From: Caulobacter sp. CCH9-E1
Lineage (GTDB): Bacteria; Pseudomonadota; Alphaproteobacteria; Caulobacterales; Caulobacteraceae
Direction of reading: 5' to 3'
DNA: 35,395 bases
Assembly (NCBI RefSeq): GCF_001556515.1
Contig: NZ_LSJA01000293.1
Location: forward strand, 1-35,395
The notes below the pieces were generated by a model that made no database searches, had not been told where the DNA came from, and saw only the letters and a list, made by a program, of their open reading frames with translations. Shown here one piece after another: positions 16,541 to 24,734 of this stretch (the first letter of the stretch is position 1; the number at the start of each line of letters is the position of its first letter). The position numbers and the translations under genes were made by a program.

Positions 16541-18991
16541 ATGAAAATGAAAAACTTCGCCCTGGCGACCACGGCGCTCGTCGGCGTCCTGATGACCGCC
16601 GGCGCCGCCTTCGCGCAATCGACGGGCTCGCAAGCGAACGAAGTCGAGAACGTGGTCATCACCGCTGCTGGCGCCCGCGCCGTGGGCGGCCAGATCGTCG
16701 AGACGCTGCCGAAGTCGCGCGCCTCGGTTGACGCCGAGTTCCTGGCGACCCAGTCGTCCGGCCAGAACGTTTTCCAGTCGCTCAACCTGCTCCCGGGCGT
16801 CAGCTTCACCAATAACGACCCGTACGGCTCGTCGGGCGGCAACCTGCGCCTGCGGGGCTTCGACGGCAACCGCGTCTCGGTCACGTTCGATGGCGTGCCG
16901 CTGAATGACACCGGCAACTATGCCATCTATCCCAATCAGATGCTCGATCCCGAGCTGATCAGCCGCGCCAGCGTCAACCTGGGCACGACCGACGTCGACA
17001 GCCCGACCGCTTCGGCCACCGGCGGCACGATCAACTACGTCACCCGCAAGCCCGCCAACGAATTCGGCGGCGTCGCCACCGCCTCGATCGGCGAGAACAA
17101 CTATCGTCGCGCCTTCCTGGTGCTCGACTCCGGCGCGTTCGGCCCCTGGGGCACGAAGGCCTTCATCGCCGGTTCGTACCAGAAGTACGACAAGTGGAAG
17201 GGGCCGGGCTCGCTCGAGAAGAAGCAGTTCAACGCCCGCATCCTGCAGGACATCGGCGACCGCGGCGACTTCGTCAGCTTGGCTGTGAATTACAACGAGA
17301 ACCGCAACAATAACATCCGCTCGCTGACGCTCGCGGACTTCCGTAACTTCGGCAAGAACTATGACTTCGACGCGGTCTGCAAGCCCGCGGCGGTCGGCGG
17401 CGTCGTCGTTCCCGGCAACTGCAGCAACTACTACGGCCGTCAGGTCAATCCGTCGAACACCGGCAGCGTCCGCGGCTCGGCCCTGTTCCACTTGACCGAC
17501 AACGTCCGCCTGACCGTCGACCCCTCGTTCCAGTATGTCTTGGCCGATGGCGGTTCGCAGCTGGGCACCATCAGCGAAGGCGATGGCCGGGTTCGCGGCA
17601 CGGCGGGCGTGGCGAAGGATCTGAACGGCGATGGCGACACGCTCGACACCGTCGCGTTCTTCGCGCCGAGCGTGACCAACACCCGCCGCTATAGCGTCAC
17701 CAGCTCGCTGATCTGGGACATTAACGACCAGCACCGCATCCGCGTCGCGTACACGGGCGATTACGGCCGCCACCGCCAGACGGGCGAGTACACGACGCTC
17801 GACGCCCAGGGCAACACGACCAACGTGTTCGGCGGCAAGGATGGGCACGGCGCCAAGGTGTTGACGTCGGACGGGAGCTTCCTCCGTGCTCGCGACCGTT
17901 TCTCGATCGCTCAGCTGAACCAGGCCGCCGCCGAGTATCGTGGCAAGTTCATGGACAGCCGTCTGACCGTGAACCTCGGCGTCCGCGCGCCCTTCTTCAA
18001 GCGCGAACTGAACCAGTTCTGCTACACGCAGAACGCCTCGTCGCTGGCCGGCGTGGTGTCGGGCTTCTCGGTGACCTGTACGACTCAGGTCCCGAACGCC
18101 GCGGCCGCCGACGGCAGCGTGACCTTCGGCACCTCGGCGACGAAGTTCATCAAGCCGTGGTCCGCTACCGTGAAGTACGACAAGGTGCTGCCGAACGCGG
18201 GCGCCAGCTATGACCTTGGTTCGGCTGGCAGCGTGTATGTCAGCTACGCCGAGGGCTTCTCGTCGCCGCGGACCGACAACCTCTACACCGCCACGCTGGT
18301 GAATGGCGTTGGCACGCCTGCCGACACCCGTCCTGAAACCACCAAGACCTATGACATCGGCTACCGCTATTCGAACCCCAAGTTCATGGCGACCGCCGCT
18401 CTTTGGAAGACCGACTACGCCAACCGCATCGTGCAGTCGTACGATCCGGACCTGGGCATCAGCATCGACCGCAACGTCGGCGACGTGAAGGCCTACGGCT
18501 TGGACACCCAGGCCGCCTGGGCTCTGGAAGAGTATCTGACGGTCTCGGCCTCGTTCTCGTACAACAAGAGCGAAATCCAGCAGAACCTGATCAACGGCGC
18601 CGCCGCCGGCAACGTGATCCCGCTGAAGGGCAAGCAGATCGTCGAGACGCCGAAGTACACCTTCGGCGGCCGCGTCGACTGGGACGTCACCGACGCCCTG
18701 CACCTGGGCGTGCAAGGCAAGTTCACGGGCGATCGCTTCTCGACCGACGTGAACGACGAAGTGGCGCCGCACTACACCGTGTGGGACCTGGAGCTGCGCT
18801 ACAACCTGCCGTTCGCCAAGAGCACCTACGCTCAGCTGAACGTGAACAACCTGTTCGACGAAACCTACTTCGGTTCGATCAGCTCGCGCACCAATGCGCT
18901 GCCGATCGCCGGCGTGACCGGCACCGGCGCTCCGACCTACTACATCGGCTCGCCGCGGACCGTGCAGTTCACCCTGCGCACCGAGTTCTAA
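16541..18991 (+). CDS. TonB-dependent outer-membrane receptor
   Basis: This is an active-transport barrel of the outer membrane driven by TonB. The 816-residue protein has a signal peptide ending AAFA-QS (cleavage about residue 25), a TonB-box-like stretch NVVITAAG, and a plug domain to about residue 165 with NLLPGVSF and LRLRGFDGNRVSVTFDGVPLND. The 22-strand barrel ends in the terminal aromatic residue of LRTEF. GAGGGG lies 10 bases before the ATG. The substrate is unknown, and the surrounding genes give no clue. The AT-rich stretch upstream (16355-16395) showed no recognisable operator. A strong terminator follows. Confidence 0.94.
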   Translation: MKMKNFALATTALVGVLMTAGAAFAQSTGSQANEVENVVITAAGARAVGGQIVETLPKSRASVDAEFLATQSSGQNVFQSLNLLPGVSFTNNDPYGSSGGNLRLRGFDGNRVSVTFDGVPLNDTGNYAIYPNQMLDPELISRASVNLGTTDVDSPTASATGGTINYVTRKPANEFGGVATASIGENNYRRAFLVLDSGAFGPWGTKAFIAGSYQKYDKWKGPGSLEKKQFNARILQDIGDRGDFVSLAVNYNENRNNNIRSLTLADFRNFGKNYDFDAVCKPAAVGGVVVPGNCSNYYGRQVNPSNTGSVRGSALFHLTDNVRLTVDPSFQYVLADGGSQLGTISEGDGRVRGTAGVAKDLNGDGDTLDTVAFFAPSVTNTRRYSVTSSLIWDINDQHRIRVAYTGDYGRHRQTGEYTTLDAQGNTTNVFGGKDGHGAKVLTSDGSFLRARDRFSIAQLNQAAAEYRGKFMDSRLTVNLGVRAPFFKRELNQFCYTQNASSLAGVVSGFSVTCTTQVPNAAAADGSVTFGTSATKFIKPWSATVKYDKVLPNAGASYDLGSAGSVYVSYAEGFSSPRTDNLYTATLVNGVGTPADTRPETTKTYDIGYRYSNPKFMATAALWKTDYANRIVQSYDPDLGISIDRNVGDVKAYGLDTQAAWALEEYLTVSASFSYNKSEIQQNLINGAAAGNVIPLKGKQIVETPKYTFGGRVDWDVTDALHLGVQGKFTGDRFSTDVNDEVAPHYTVWDLELRYNLPFAKSTYAQLNVNNLFDETYFGSISSRTNALPIAGVTGTGAPTYYIGSPRTVQFTLRTEF

Positions 18992-19019
18992 GAACTCACC
19001 GCTGGCGACAGCAAGGAAA

Positions 19020-19046
19020 GGGCGGCCCATCAGGGCCGCCCTTTTT
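19020..19046 (+). terminator. Terminator after the TonB receptor
   Basis: GGGCGGCCC and GGGCCGCCC form a perfect 9-bp stem around ATCA, followed by five Ts, 28 bases after the receptor stop. Confidence 0.94.
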
Positions 19047-19149
19047 CTTTGTCACGAGGGTTTGCTAACTAGGCTCCGCTTGACCCCAGGCCCCGGAGGG
19101 GCCATCTGCGCCCCCTTCGTATCTCCGACCGCCTTCATTGGACTTCCGA

Positions 19150-20151
19150 ATGACCGTGATCGTCCCCGCCGAGTGGGCTCCGCACCGCGCCATGTGGGTG
19201 GGTTTCCCCAGCCACGCCGAGCTGTGGCAGGAAGACCTGGAACAAGCCCAGCAGGAGGTCGCCGACCTCGCCCGCGCCCTGGCCGGTCCGGGCGGTGAGC
19301 GCGTGCGCCTGATGGTGGTCGGCGACGAGGCCGAGGCCGCCGCGCGCGCCCTGCTCTCGGACACCACGGTCGAGATCGTTCGCGGCCAATTCGGCGACAT
19401 CTGGCTGCGCGACACCGGTCCGATCTTCATCGACGACAACGGCAAGGCCGTCGCCGCCGGCTTCCAGTTCAACGGCTGGGGCGGCAAGTACAGCCTGGAG
19501 GGCGATGACATCGTCGCCGAGCAGATCGCCGCCGCTTCCGGCGCGCCTCTGGCTCGCAACGGTTTCATTCTGGAGGGCGGCGCCCTGGACCATGACGGCC
19601 TGGGCACCATCCTGACCACGCGCCAGTGTCTGCTGAACGCCAACCGCAACGCCGGCTGGGACGAGGCCTCGGCCGCCGCCGCCCTGGCCGGGGCCCTGGG
19701 CGCCAAGAAGGTGCTGTGGCTGGGTGATGGCCTGCTGAACGACCACACCGATGGTCACGTCGACAACCTGGCTCGCTTCGTGGCGCCCGGCGTTGTCGCC
19801 TGTCCGATGGCCTATGGCGCCGATGATCCGAACACGGAGGTCTATGCCGAGACCGCCCGCCTGCTGGCCGGCATGACCGACAGCCGGGGCTCGCCGCTGC
19901 AGGTCGCCCGCATTCCCTCGCCGGGCAAGATCCTCGACGAGGACGGCGAGCCGATCCCGGCCTCGCACATGAACTTCCTGATCGCCAACGAGGCGGTCAT
20001 CGTGCCGATCTACGCCGAGGAGTCGGGCGCCTTCGCCGTCGAGGTGATCAAGGGCCTGTTCCCCGAGCGCCAGGTCATCGGCCTGCCGTCCACCGCCATC
20101 CTGACCGGCGGCGGTTCGTTCCACTGCATCAGCCAGCAGGAGCCTCAATAA
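19150..20151 (+). CDS. aguA: Agmatine deiminase
   Basis: The enzyme converts agmatine to N-carbamoylputrescine plus ammonia, the first step of the arginine-decarboxylase route to putrescine. The 333-residue protein belongs to the guanidine-modifying (peptidyl-arginine deiminase-like) superfamily. Visible catalytic features are FGDIWLRDTGPIF, ILEGGALDHDG, NDHTDGHVDNLARF (His 199, Asp 201) and the nucleophile Cys 326 in GGGSFHCISQQEP. The ATG at 19150 gives the natural start; a TTG four codons earlier is in frame. Its stop overlaps the aguB start (TAATG), so the two are coupled. No arginine decarboxylase gene is in the window. Confidence 0.95.
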   Translation: MTVIVPAEWAPHRAMWVGFPSHAELWQEDLEQAQQEVADLARALAGPGGERVRLMVVGDEAEAAARALLSDTTVEIVRGQFGDIWLRDTGPIFIDDNGKAVAAGFQFNGWGGKYSLEGDDIVAEQIAAASGAPLARNGFILEGGALDHDGLGTILTTRQCLLNANRNAGWDEASAAAALAGALGAKKVLWLGDGLLNDHTDGHVDNLARFVAPGVVACPMAYGADDPNTEVYAETARLLAGMTDSRGSPLQVARIPSPGKILDEDGEPIPASHMNFLIANEAVIVPIYAEESGAFAVEVIKGLFPERQVIGLPSTAILTGGGSFHCISQQEPQ

Positions 20152-21029
20152 TGGCCCGCACGCTCAGCGTCGCCGCGATCCAGACCTCGTACGGCATGGA
20201 TCTGCAGGCCAACATCAAGAAGACGGAAGGCTTTATCCGCGAGGCCGCGTCCAAGGGCGCGCAGGTCATCCTGCCGTCCGAGCTGTTCCAGGGGCCGTAC
20301 TTCTGCGTCGCCCAGGAGGAGCGCTGGTTCGCCGAGGCCCATCCGTGGCGCGAGCACCCGGTCGTCAAAGCGATCGCGCCGCTGGCCGGCGAGCTGGGCG
20401 TCGTGCTGCCGATCTCGATCTTCGAGCGCGAGGGTCCGCACTACTTCAACAGCCTGGTCATGGCCGACGCCGATGGGTCGCTGATGGGCGTCTATCGCAA
20501 GAGCCACATCCCCGACGGCCCGGGTTACATGGAAAAGTACTACTTCCGCCCCGGCGACACCGGCTTCAAGGTCTGGGACACGCGTTTCGGCCGCATCGGC
20601 GTCGGCGTCTGCTGGGACCAGTGGTACCCCGAAGCCGCCCGCGCCATGGCGCTGATGGGCGCGGAGGCCCTGTTCTATCCGACGGCGATCGGCAGCGAGC
20701 CGCATGACCCGAGCCTGGACACCGCCCTGCCGTGGCGGCGGGCCATGCAGGGCCACGCCGTCTCGAACGTGATCCCGGTGATCGGCGCCAACCGCATCGG
20801 TTTCGAGCCGTGGGAGGGCTATCCCAACGGCGGCCAGACCTTCTACGGCTCGTCCTTCGTGGCCGACCATCGCGGCGACCTGGTCTCGGAACTGGGTCGT
20901 TCGGACGAGGGCCTGGTCAGCGCGACCTTCGATCTCGACTTCCTGACGACGCACCGCGCCGCCTGGGGCTTCTTCCGCGACCGCCGGCCGGAGTTCTACT
21001 CGGCCCTGTCGAGCGGCCGCCCGGCGTGA
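20151..21029 (+). CDS. aguB: N-carbamoylputrescine amidase
   Basis: This nitrilase-superfamily amidase releases putrescine, carbon dioxide and ammonia from N-carbamoylputrescine. The 292 residues carry the catalytic triad: Glu 44 in LPSELFQGPYF, Lys 117 in YRKSHIPDGPGY, and Cys 154 in GVGVCWDQWYPE. Conservation with plant and bacterial AguB includes GYMEKYYFRPGDTGF and the ending WGFFRDRRPE. It follows aguA with a one-base overlap. Its TGA is overlapped by the GTG of the acetyltransferase. The three form one unit. Confidence 0.96.
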   Translation: MARTLSVAAIQTSYGMDLQANIKKTEGFIREAASKGAQVILPSELFQGPYFCVAQEERWFAEAHPWREHPVVKAIAPLAGELGVVLPISIFEREGPHYFNSLVMADADGSLMGVYRKSHIPDGPGYMEKYYFRPGDTGFKVWDTRFGRIGVGVCWDQWYPEAARAMALMGAEALFYPTAIGSEPHDPSLDTALPWRRAMQGHAVSNVIPVIGANRIGFEPWEGYPNGGQTFYGSSFVADHRGDLVSELGRSDEGLVSATFDLDFLTTHRAAWGFFRDRRPEFYSALSSGRPA

Positions 21030-21553
21030 TTGTCACCGACCGCCTGACCCTGCGTCCGGCGGTCGACGCCGACCGCGACGCCATCGCCGCGCTGAACGCC
21101 CATCCGCGGGTGGGCGAGTGGCTGGGCGGCGTACGCGACCGCGCCGAGAGCGACGCCTTCGTCGATCGCGTCCAGGCGCATCAGGCCGAGCACGGCTTCG
21201 GCTTCTGGGTGGTCGAGCGGCAGGCCGACGCCAGCGTCGTCGGCATGACCGGCATCTGGCGGACGCCGCCGGAGGTGGGCCTGGGGCGCATCGTGGAGAT
21301 CGGCTGGCGCTTCCTTCCCGACGCCTGGGGGCAGGGCTATGCGACCGAGGCCGCGAAGGCGGCGCTGACCTACGGCTTCGAAACTGTGAAGCTGCCCGAG
21401 ATCATCGCCTTCACCGCGCGCTCGAACCTGGCGTCACAGAGCGTCATGCGTCGGATCGGCATGAGCCATGATCCGCAACGCGACTTCGACCACAAGGGCC
21501 TGCCGGACGACCATCCGCTCCGCCCGCACGTCGTCTACGTCGCCCGGCCCTAG
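21026..21553 (+). CDS. GNAT acetyltransferase coupled to aguAB
   Basis: This 175-residue protein is a RimJ/RimL-type GNAT acetyltransferase. Early residues read VTDRLTLRPAVDADRDAI, and the acetyl-CoA binding motif is WGQGYATEAAKAAL near residue 110. FTARSNLASQSVMRRIGM matches the C-terminal part of the family. The start is a GTG sharing four bases with the aguB stop (GTGA), so it is read from the agu transcript. The substrate is not known. Acetylation of putrescine or another polyamine is a reasonable guess from context, not something the sequence shows. Its TAG overlaps the stop of the convergent phosphatase gene. Confidence 0.88.
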   Translation: MIVTDRLTLRPAVDADRDAIAALNAHPRVGEWLGGVRDRAESDAFVDRVQAHQAEHGFGFWVVERQADASVVGMTGIWRTPPEVGLGRIVEIGWRFLPDAWGQGYATEAAKAALTYGFETVKLPEIIAFTARSNLASQSVMRRIGMSHDPQRDFDHKGLPDDHPLRPHVVYVARP

Positions 21554-22341
21554 GCGCCGCATCCCGTCGGCGGGCCGCTCGCCTTCGACGCCGCCACTTC
21601 CGCCCGCGCCTTGGCCAGATCGGCCATGAAGGCGGGATCGTCATGCAGCCGCGTGACCAGGGCCGAGCCCAGATAGCGGCCGGCCTCCACATCGCTCTGG
21701 AAATGGACGCCGCAGATGATCCGGCTGTCGCCGAACGCCTTGCCCCGCGCCAGGATCGGCGACGCCTTGTCCGGGACCAGCTCGGCGATCACCGAGGCCC
21801 ACGCCCAGCCGATCAGGCCATGGCCGGAGGGATAGGAACCGTCGGTCTCGATCCAGGGTTCGCGCGGCGCGCAGATCGGCGCCTTGTTGCCCACCGGCGG
21901 GCGAGGGCGCTGATAGACGCGCTTGGCCGGCTGGTAGATGCGGGCCGCATCGTCCGTCATCCGCAGCAACAGGGACGCCAGGGTCGGCGTCGCCTCCGCG
22001 CTCAGCGTCACGCCCGCCGCGCAGGAAAAGCTCCGGAGGCCGTTCTTGCCCGAAAGGTCGGCGTCGGCGATCGCTTGAGTCCAGGCCGCTGTGTTGGCCA
22101 GTTTTCGGGTCTCGTCGAACTGCGCCCGCTCGGCCTTGCCGCGGGGGGAGCTCGGCGCTGGCGGCGGTCCGATAATGGTCGTCGCGTCGATGCCGCCGTT
22201 CCCGCTCAGATAGCCCGGCGGCGGCTTGGTCCATCCCGCCGAGGGCGGAGTCGTCGCGACCATTCCCGACGGCGTCGGCGCGTCGAAGCGCGCGCAGCTG
22301 GCGAGCAGGGCGGTCGCGGCGATCAGCACGAGACGAGGCAT
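21550..22341 (-). CDS. Class A acid phosphatase-type lipoprotein
   Basis: This 263-residue phosphatase of the PAP2/class A nonspecific acid phosphatase type is probably lipid-anchored outside the cytoplasm. The signal ends LLASC (Cys 16). The three-part active-site signature is complete: KRVYQRPRP, then SYPSGHG, then SRIICGVHFQSD. These supply the phosphate-binding arginines, the acid histidine and the histidine nucleophile. A proline-rich linker follows the cysteine. An ATG 7 codons upstream (22362) is in frame, but AGGA before 22341 and the compact signal favour the shorter form. It diverges from the ZnuD-like receptor and shares its 158-base upstream region. Confidence 0.88.
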   Translation of the reverse strand: MPRLVLIAATALLASCARFDAPTPSGMVATTPPSAGWTKPPPGYLSGNGGIDATTIIGPPPAPSSPRGKAERAQFDETRKLANTAAWTQAIADADLSGKNGLRSFSCAAGVTLSAEATPTLASLLLRMTDDAARIYQPAKRVYQRPRPPVGNKAPICAPREPWIETDGSYPSGHGLIGWAWASVIAELVPDKASPILARGKAFGDSRIICGVHFQSDVEAGRYLGSALVTRLHDDPAFMADLAKARAEVAASKASGPPTGCGA

Positions 22342-22418
22342 GGCGTGCGTCCTGAAAGTCATCCGCTCACAGAGCGGGCGAGAAACGGCCCGTCAAGCTC
22401 TGCGATGTGAAAAGCGGA

Positions 22419-22447
22419 TTGACGGGTGGATATGTTATTTCATAACA
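22419..22447 (+). promoter_or_regulatory. Promoter of the ZnuD-like receptor
   Basis: TTGACG (22419-22424) and ATAACA (22442-22447) are separated by exactly 17 bases. The receptor ATG is 53 bases downstream and has AGGA before it. The palindrome listed next covers the end of the spacer and the whole -10. Confidence 0.65.
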
Positions 22448-22450
22448 CAT
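22430..22450. promoter_or_regulatory. Probable Zur operator
   Basis: TGTTAT (22433-22438) and ATAACA (22442-22447) are exact mirror halves around TTC; extending outward, 8 of 9 bases of each arm pair. The AT-rich site is the only such dyad noticed in this GC-rich window, and it overlaps the -10 of a ZnuD-like receptor. It resembles known Zur sites of the TGTTATA/TATAACA kind. Bound Zur would block the promoter when zinc is plentiful. It could also act on the divergent phosphatase gene. Confidence 0.68.
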
Positions 22451-22499
22451 ACGCTTCAAGCCGCTCCCCTGGCCTGGTCGTATCTGTTCAGGACTCTCC

Positions 22500-24536
22500 A
22501 TGCTTCGTCGCGCCGTCCTTTCCGCCGCGAGCCTTGTCGCGCTCGCCGCCGCTGTCTCCGCTCACGCCGAGACGCCCGCCGCGCCAGCGCCCGCCCCTCA
22601 AGACACTGAAGTGTCCAAGGTTGTGATCACCGCCGCGCCCTACGCGATCTCGCTCGACACGGTGACCAGCAGCGTCAACATCGTCACCCGCGACCACCTG
22701 GACGTCGCGCCGCCCACCGGCCTTGGCGACATGCTGAATGGCCAGCCGGGCCTGCGCTCGACCGCCTATGGTCCCGGCGCCAGCCGCCCGATCATCCGCG
22801 GCCTCTCCGGTCCCCGGGTCATGGTGCTGGAGAACGGCGTCGGCCAGGTCGACGCCTCGTCGCTGTCGCCCGACCACGCGGTGGCGTCGGACCTTGGCGA
22901 AGCCGAGCGCGTCGAGGTGCTGCGGGGGCCTTCGACCCTGGCCTATGGCGGCTCGGGCATCGGCGGCGTGGTCAACATCATCGACGATCGGGTTCCGTCG
23001 AGCCCCGCTCATAACGGTTTCGAGGGCCGCATCGCCGGCTCGATGTCGTCGGTCGACGACGGCAAGTCGATCAACGGCTCGGCCAAGTTCGGCAAGGGAC
23101 CGCTGGTCTTCGCCATCGACGCCGATCACCGCAAGAGCAGCGACTACGATGTGCCGACCACGCCGGTTTCCCCGCGTCTCGCGGCGCGCGATGGCCTGAC
23201 GCCTGATCCGGACAAGACCGTCAAGAACACCGACGTCGAGGTGGACGCCTACGGCGCGGGCGTCTCGTACGTGCACGACAGCGGCTATTTCGGCGCCTCG
23301 GTGAAGAGGACCGACACGACTTACGGCGTGCCCTATCTGCAGATCCTGGCGCCGATCGACCCCGAAGCCGAAGGTCCGGTCTCGATCCACCTGCAGCAAA
23401 CCCGCTACGACCTGCGCGGCGAGCAGGACGTCGACCTTGGCCCGTTCGCCAAGATCCGTCTATCGGCCGGCCACGCCAAGTACGAGCACGCCGAGGTCTC
23501 GGTCGAGGACGGCGAGGTCGGCACCCGCTTCTTGTCCGACGGCACCGAAGGCCGTCTGGAACTGGTGCAGAAGGAGCGCGACGGCTGGCAGGGCGCGGTG
23601 GGCTTCCAGGCCCTGGAGCGTCACTTCGAGGCGATCGGCGACGAGGCCTTCGTGCCGTCGACCAACATCAAGGAATACGGCGTCTTCACCCTGCAGCGCC
23701 TGGACAAGGGCGACTGGGGGCTCGACGCGGGTCTCCGCTTCGACAGCCGCGAGCTGAAGACCGACTTCGCCAAGCGCTCGTTCGACAATGTCTCGGCTTC
23801 GCTCGGGGTGTTCTACAAGCCGGCCGACCATCATTTCGTGGCCCTGACCTTGTCGCACAATGGTCGCGCGCCGACCGAGTTCGAGCTGTTCGCCGACGGC
23901 CCGCACCCGGGCACTGGCGGCTATGAGGTTGGCGACGCCACCCTCGACTCCGAGAAGGTGACCTCGATGGAGGCGACCTATCGCTACACCGGTGATCGCC
24001 TGCGGGTGGAAGGTCACCTGTGGGGCGCTCAGTACGACGGCTTCATCGAGGAGAAGCCGACCGGCGCGGTCGAGGACGGTCTGCCGGTGTTCCAATACTT
24101 CCAGACCGACGCCAAGTTCCATGGCGCCGAGCTTGAGACCTCCTACGTCGCCTGGCGCGGCGGCGAGAACGCCTTGAAGCTGGAAGGCGTCTATGACTGG
24201 GTGCGCGGATCGACCGACTTGGGCATCCCGGCCCGCGTGCCGCCGTGGGCCCTGACGGGCCGCGTCGTCTGGAGCGCTCCGCGGCTGGAGGCCCAAGCCG
24301 AGGTCCGCCGCGTCGCCAGCCAGGATCGCGTGTCGACCTTCGAGCTGCCGACCGACGGCTACACCCAGGTCAACGCCACGGTCACCTTCAAGCCATTCCA
24401 GAATCCGACGCTGCGCCTGTTCGTCGATGGCCGCAACCTGACCAACGAGACCATCCGCGAGCACGCCTCGTTCCTGAAAGACTTCGCGCCCGCGGCTGGG
24501 CGTTCGGTCCGGGCCGGCTTCGCCTGGCGCTTCTAG
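22500..24536 (+). CDS. ZnuD-like TonB-dependent receptor (zinc uptake)
   Basis: This 678-residue outer-membrane receptor has a signal peptide ending SAHA-ET (about residue 23) and a TonB-box-like KVVITAAP. The plug includes GLGDMLNGQPGLRSTAYG, IIRGLSGPRVMVLENGVGQ, SLSPDHAVASDLGEAERVEV and RGPSTLAYGGSGIGGVVNI. The SLSPDHA segment and overall length are typical of ZnuD-like zinc receptors. The barrel ends in RAGFAWRF. The Zur-like operator over its promoter supports zinc as substrate (inference from family and operator together). AGGA sits about 8 bases before the ATG. No zinc ABC transporter genes are nearby. Confidence 0.9.
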   Translation: MLRRAVLSAASLVALAAAVSAHAETPAAPAPAPQDTEVSKVVITAAPYAISLDTVTSSVNIVTRDHLDVAPPTGLGDMLNGQPGLRSTAYGPGASRPIIRGLSGPRVMVLENGVGQVDASSLSPDHAVASDLGEAERVEVLRGPSTLAYGGSGIGGVVNIIDDRVPSSPAHNGFEGRIAGSMSSVDDGKSINGSAKFGKGPLVFAIDADHRKSSDYDVPTTPVSPRLAARDGLTPDPDKTVKNTDVEVDAYGAGVSYVHDSGYFGASVKRTDTTYGVPYLQILAPIDPEAEGPVSIHLQQTRYDLRGEQDVDLGPFAKIRLSAGHAKYEHAEVSVEDGEVGTRFLSDGTEGRLELVQKERDGWQGAVGFQALERHFEAIGDEAFVPSTNIKEYGVFTLQRLDKGDWGLDAGLRFDSRELKTDFAKRSFDNVSASLGVFYKPADHHFVALTLSHNGRAPTEFELFADGPHPGTGGYEVGDATLDSEKVTSMEATYRYTGDRLRVEGHLWGAQYDGFIEEKPTGAVEDGLPVFQYFQTDAKFHGAELETSYVAWRGGENALKLEGVYDWVRGSTDLGIPARVPPWALTGRVVWSAPRLEAQAEVRRVASQDRVSTFELPTDGYTQVNATVTFKPFQNPTLRLFVDGRNLTNETIREHASFLKDFAPAAGRSVRAGFAWRF

Positions 24537-24585
24537 CGCCGGCCGGAGGCGGGACCTCAAACAGCCCCTAGAGAGCCCGCCCGCG

Positions 24586-24615
24586 CCGGGGCCCGGATCC
24601 TCCCCCGGGCCCCGG
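24586..24615. repeat. Very stable GC hairpin between receptor and sapC
   Basis: CCGGGGCCCGG and CCGGGCCCCGG form a perfect 11-bp stem with an 8-base loop, 50 bases past the receptor stop. No T-run follows on either strand, so it is not a standard terminator. It may block exonucleases or end transcription with Rho. It separates the receptor from a promoter candidate for sapC. Confidence 0.7.
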
Positions 24616-24638
24616 ACTCGCCTAAGACGGAGGCCAGA

Positions 24639-24667
24639 TTGCCGCATCCGGCGGGATCGGCTAGAAC
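24639..24667 (+). promoter_or_regulatory. Caulobacter-type promoter before sapC
   Basis: TTGCCGC (24639-24645), a 14-base spacer and GCTAGAAC (24660-24667) fit the TTGACGS / GCTANAWC consensus with one mismatch in the -35 and none in the -10. Transcription would begin near 24674, about 60 bases before the sapC ATG. It suggests sapC is not only read from the receptor promoter. Confidence 0.6.
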
Positions 24668-24734
24668 CGCGAGCCTTCGCGGTCGTCTTCGAAGCGTTCG
24701 AGCGTCCGTTTCCAATTTTGTCGTAGAGCTCTTC

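Noticed and set aside
16349..19030. 893-codon open frame on the minus strand opposite the TonB receptor
   Set aside because: Its translation has the alanine, valine and arginine bias of an antisense shadow in GC-rich DNA and no family motif, while the plus-strand receptor is complete with signal peptide and barrel end.
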